Source: Glycocaulis abyssi
Lineage (GTDB): Bacteria > Pseudomonadota > Alphaproteobacteria > Caulobacterales > Maricaulaceae
NCBI RefSeq assembly: GCF_041429775.1
Contig: NZ_CP163421.1
Coordinates: 2,257,001-2,321,000 of the forward strand
Length of the DNA: 64,000 nt
Direction of reading: 5' to 3'
The translations under genes and the position numbers were made by a program. Shown here piece by piece: positions 63,761 through 64,000 of the stretch. The notes beneath the pieces are model-generated. The model was not told the origin of the DNA and made no database searches. It worked only from the letters and a program-made list of their open reading frames with translations. Every line of letters starts with the position of its first letter. Position 1 is the first letter of the stretch.

Positions 63761-64000
63761 CACGCCTCCAGCGCGCCGTGCTGGCGCAGCGCATCCAGCA
63801 GAGGCAGGAGCGGCAGGCCCAGAACGGCAAAGAAATCACCCTCCACCCGGTCAAACAACTGCGCGCCCAGCCCTTCATAGGCATACCCGCCGACACCCGC
63901 AGTCAGAATGGACCCGGCATCGCGCATATAGCGGTCCAGAAAAGCATCAGAGAATGCGCGCACCTGCATCTCGCACCGGCTTTCATACTGCCAGACGATC
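63760..64000 (-). CDS. Maf-family nucleotide pyrophosphatase, 5' part cut by the window end
   Basis: The visible part is the C-terminal 79 residues, in frame to the window edge: 'VWQYESRCEMQVRAFSDAFLDRYMRDAGSILTAGVGGYAYEGLGAQLFDRVEGDFFAVLGLPLLPLLDALRQHG'-type sequence. 'GYAYEGLGAQLFDRVEGDFFAVLGLPLLPLL' is the conserved end of Maf proteins (compare G-A-Y-x-I-Q-G-x-G...I-x-G-x-x-x-x-V-x-G-L-P). Maf proteins hydrolyse non-canonical nucleoside triphosphates. It heads the maf-aroE-coaE-dnaQ run common in alphaproteobacteria. Confidence 0.9.
   Translation of the reverse strand, partial: IVWQYESRCEMQVRAFSDAFLDRYMRDAGSILTAGVGGYAYEGLGAQLFDRVEGDFFAVLGLPLLPLLDALRQHGALEA

Overview
The window is GC-rich, densely coded DNA from an alphaproteobacterium. 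It most resembles the Caulobacterales/Maricaulales (Hyphomonadaceae) type: an FzlA-like GST-fold protein ending in DLDF, a Caulobacter-type TonB-dependent receptor, CarD, RpoH with an intact RpoH box, the SUV3-like helicase/S4/FdxA/CarD run, and the bolA / J-protein / cobS / cobT neighbourhood. There is no prophage, CRISPR array, plasmid or replication origin. Most of the window is ordinary chromosome with short accessory islets between housekeeping genes.

Layout. 1-5.6 kb: a secreted trypsin-like autotransporter gene (471-4954, minus) cut in two by an 868-bp IS5-family element (2628-3495) with CTAG target duplications; removing the element and one CTAG restores one 1203-codon frame. A small Inh/AprI-like protease-inhibitor-type protein lies on each side. 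5.7-16.8 kb: mmsA, an MNT-HEPN toxin-antitoxin pair with a lone CopG-type antitoxin, an S9 peptidase lipoprotein, dapF, a GntR regulator, a CpcT/CpeT-family protein, folP, a DEAD-box helicase and a GNAT. 16.8-31 kb: an ABC exporter with a frameshift near its N-terminus, a pair of inverted extragenic repeats, fzlA, a CDF metal exporter, a creatininase-family protein, acs, a low-molecular-weight phosphatase, a 34-residue membrane miniprotein coupled to zapE, mdh, an AT-rich HNH gene, asd and an acyl-CoA dehydrogenase.

31-45.6 kb: bolA, a J-domain protein and cobS, then two toxin-antitoxin modules (HigBA-like; Phd/PIN), each with a palindromic operator, before cobT. Then an amidohydrolase lipoprotein, rpmB, a DUF3108 protein, vapBC, the SUV3-like helicase, an S4 protein, fdxA, carD and rpoH. 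45.6-52.5 kb: an SNase-like lipoprotein, a four-gene MerT/MerP-like metal operon without a reductase, a TonB-dependent receptor divergent from a secreted metallophosphoesterase, and tRNA-Arg(CCT). 52.7-64 kb: a single-domain response regulator, a GAF protein with an 18-bp palindrome upstream, an SDR, an OmpR-type regulator, an L,D-transpeptidase, hslU without an adjacent hslV, the run tim44-like/mltA/smr/queG, secB, and the overlapping run maf-aroE-coaE-dnaQ, with maf cut by the window end.

The genes cover central metabolism (mdh, acs, mmsA, asd, dapF, aroE, folP, coaE), envelope growth and division (fzlA, zapE, mltA, L,D-transpeptidase, dapF), protein export and quality control (secB, hslU, rpoH) and B12 cobalt insertion (cobS, cobT). 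The accessory layer is made of four toxin-antitoxin pairs, one IS, one foreign-looking HNH gene and a MerTP-like metal-uptake operon. All family assignments were made by reading motifs; no database search was run.
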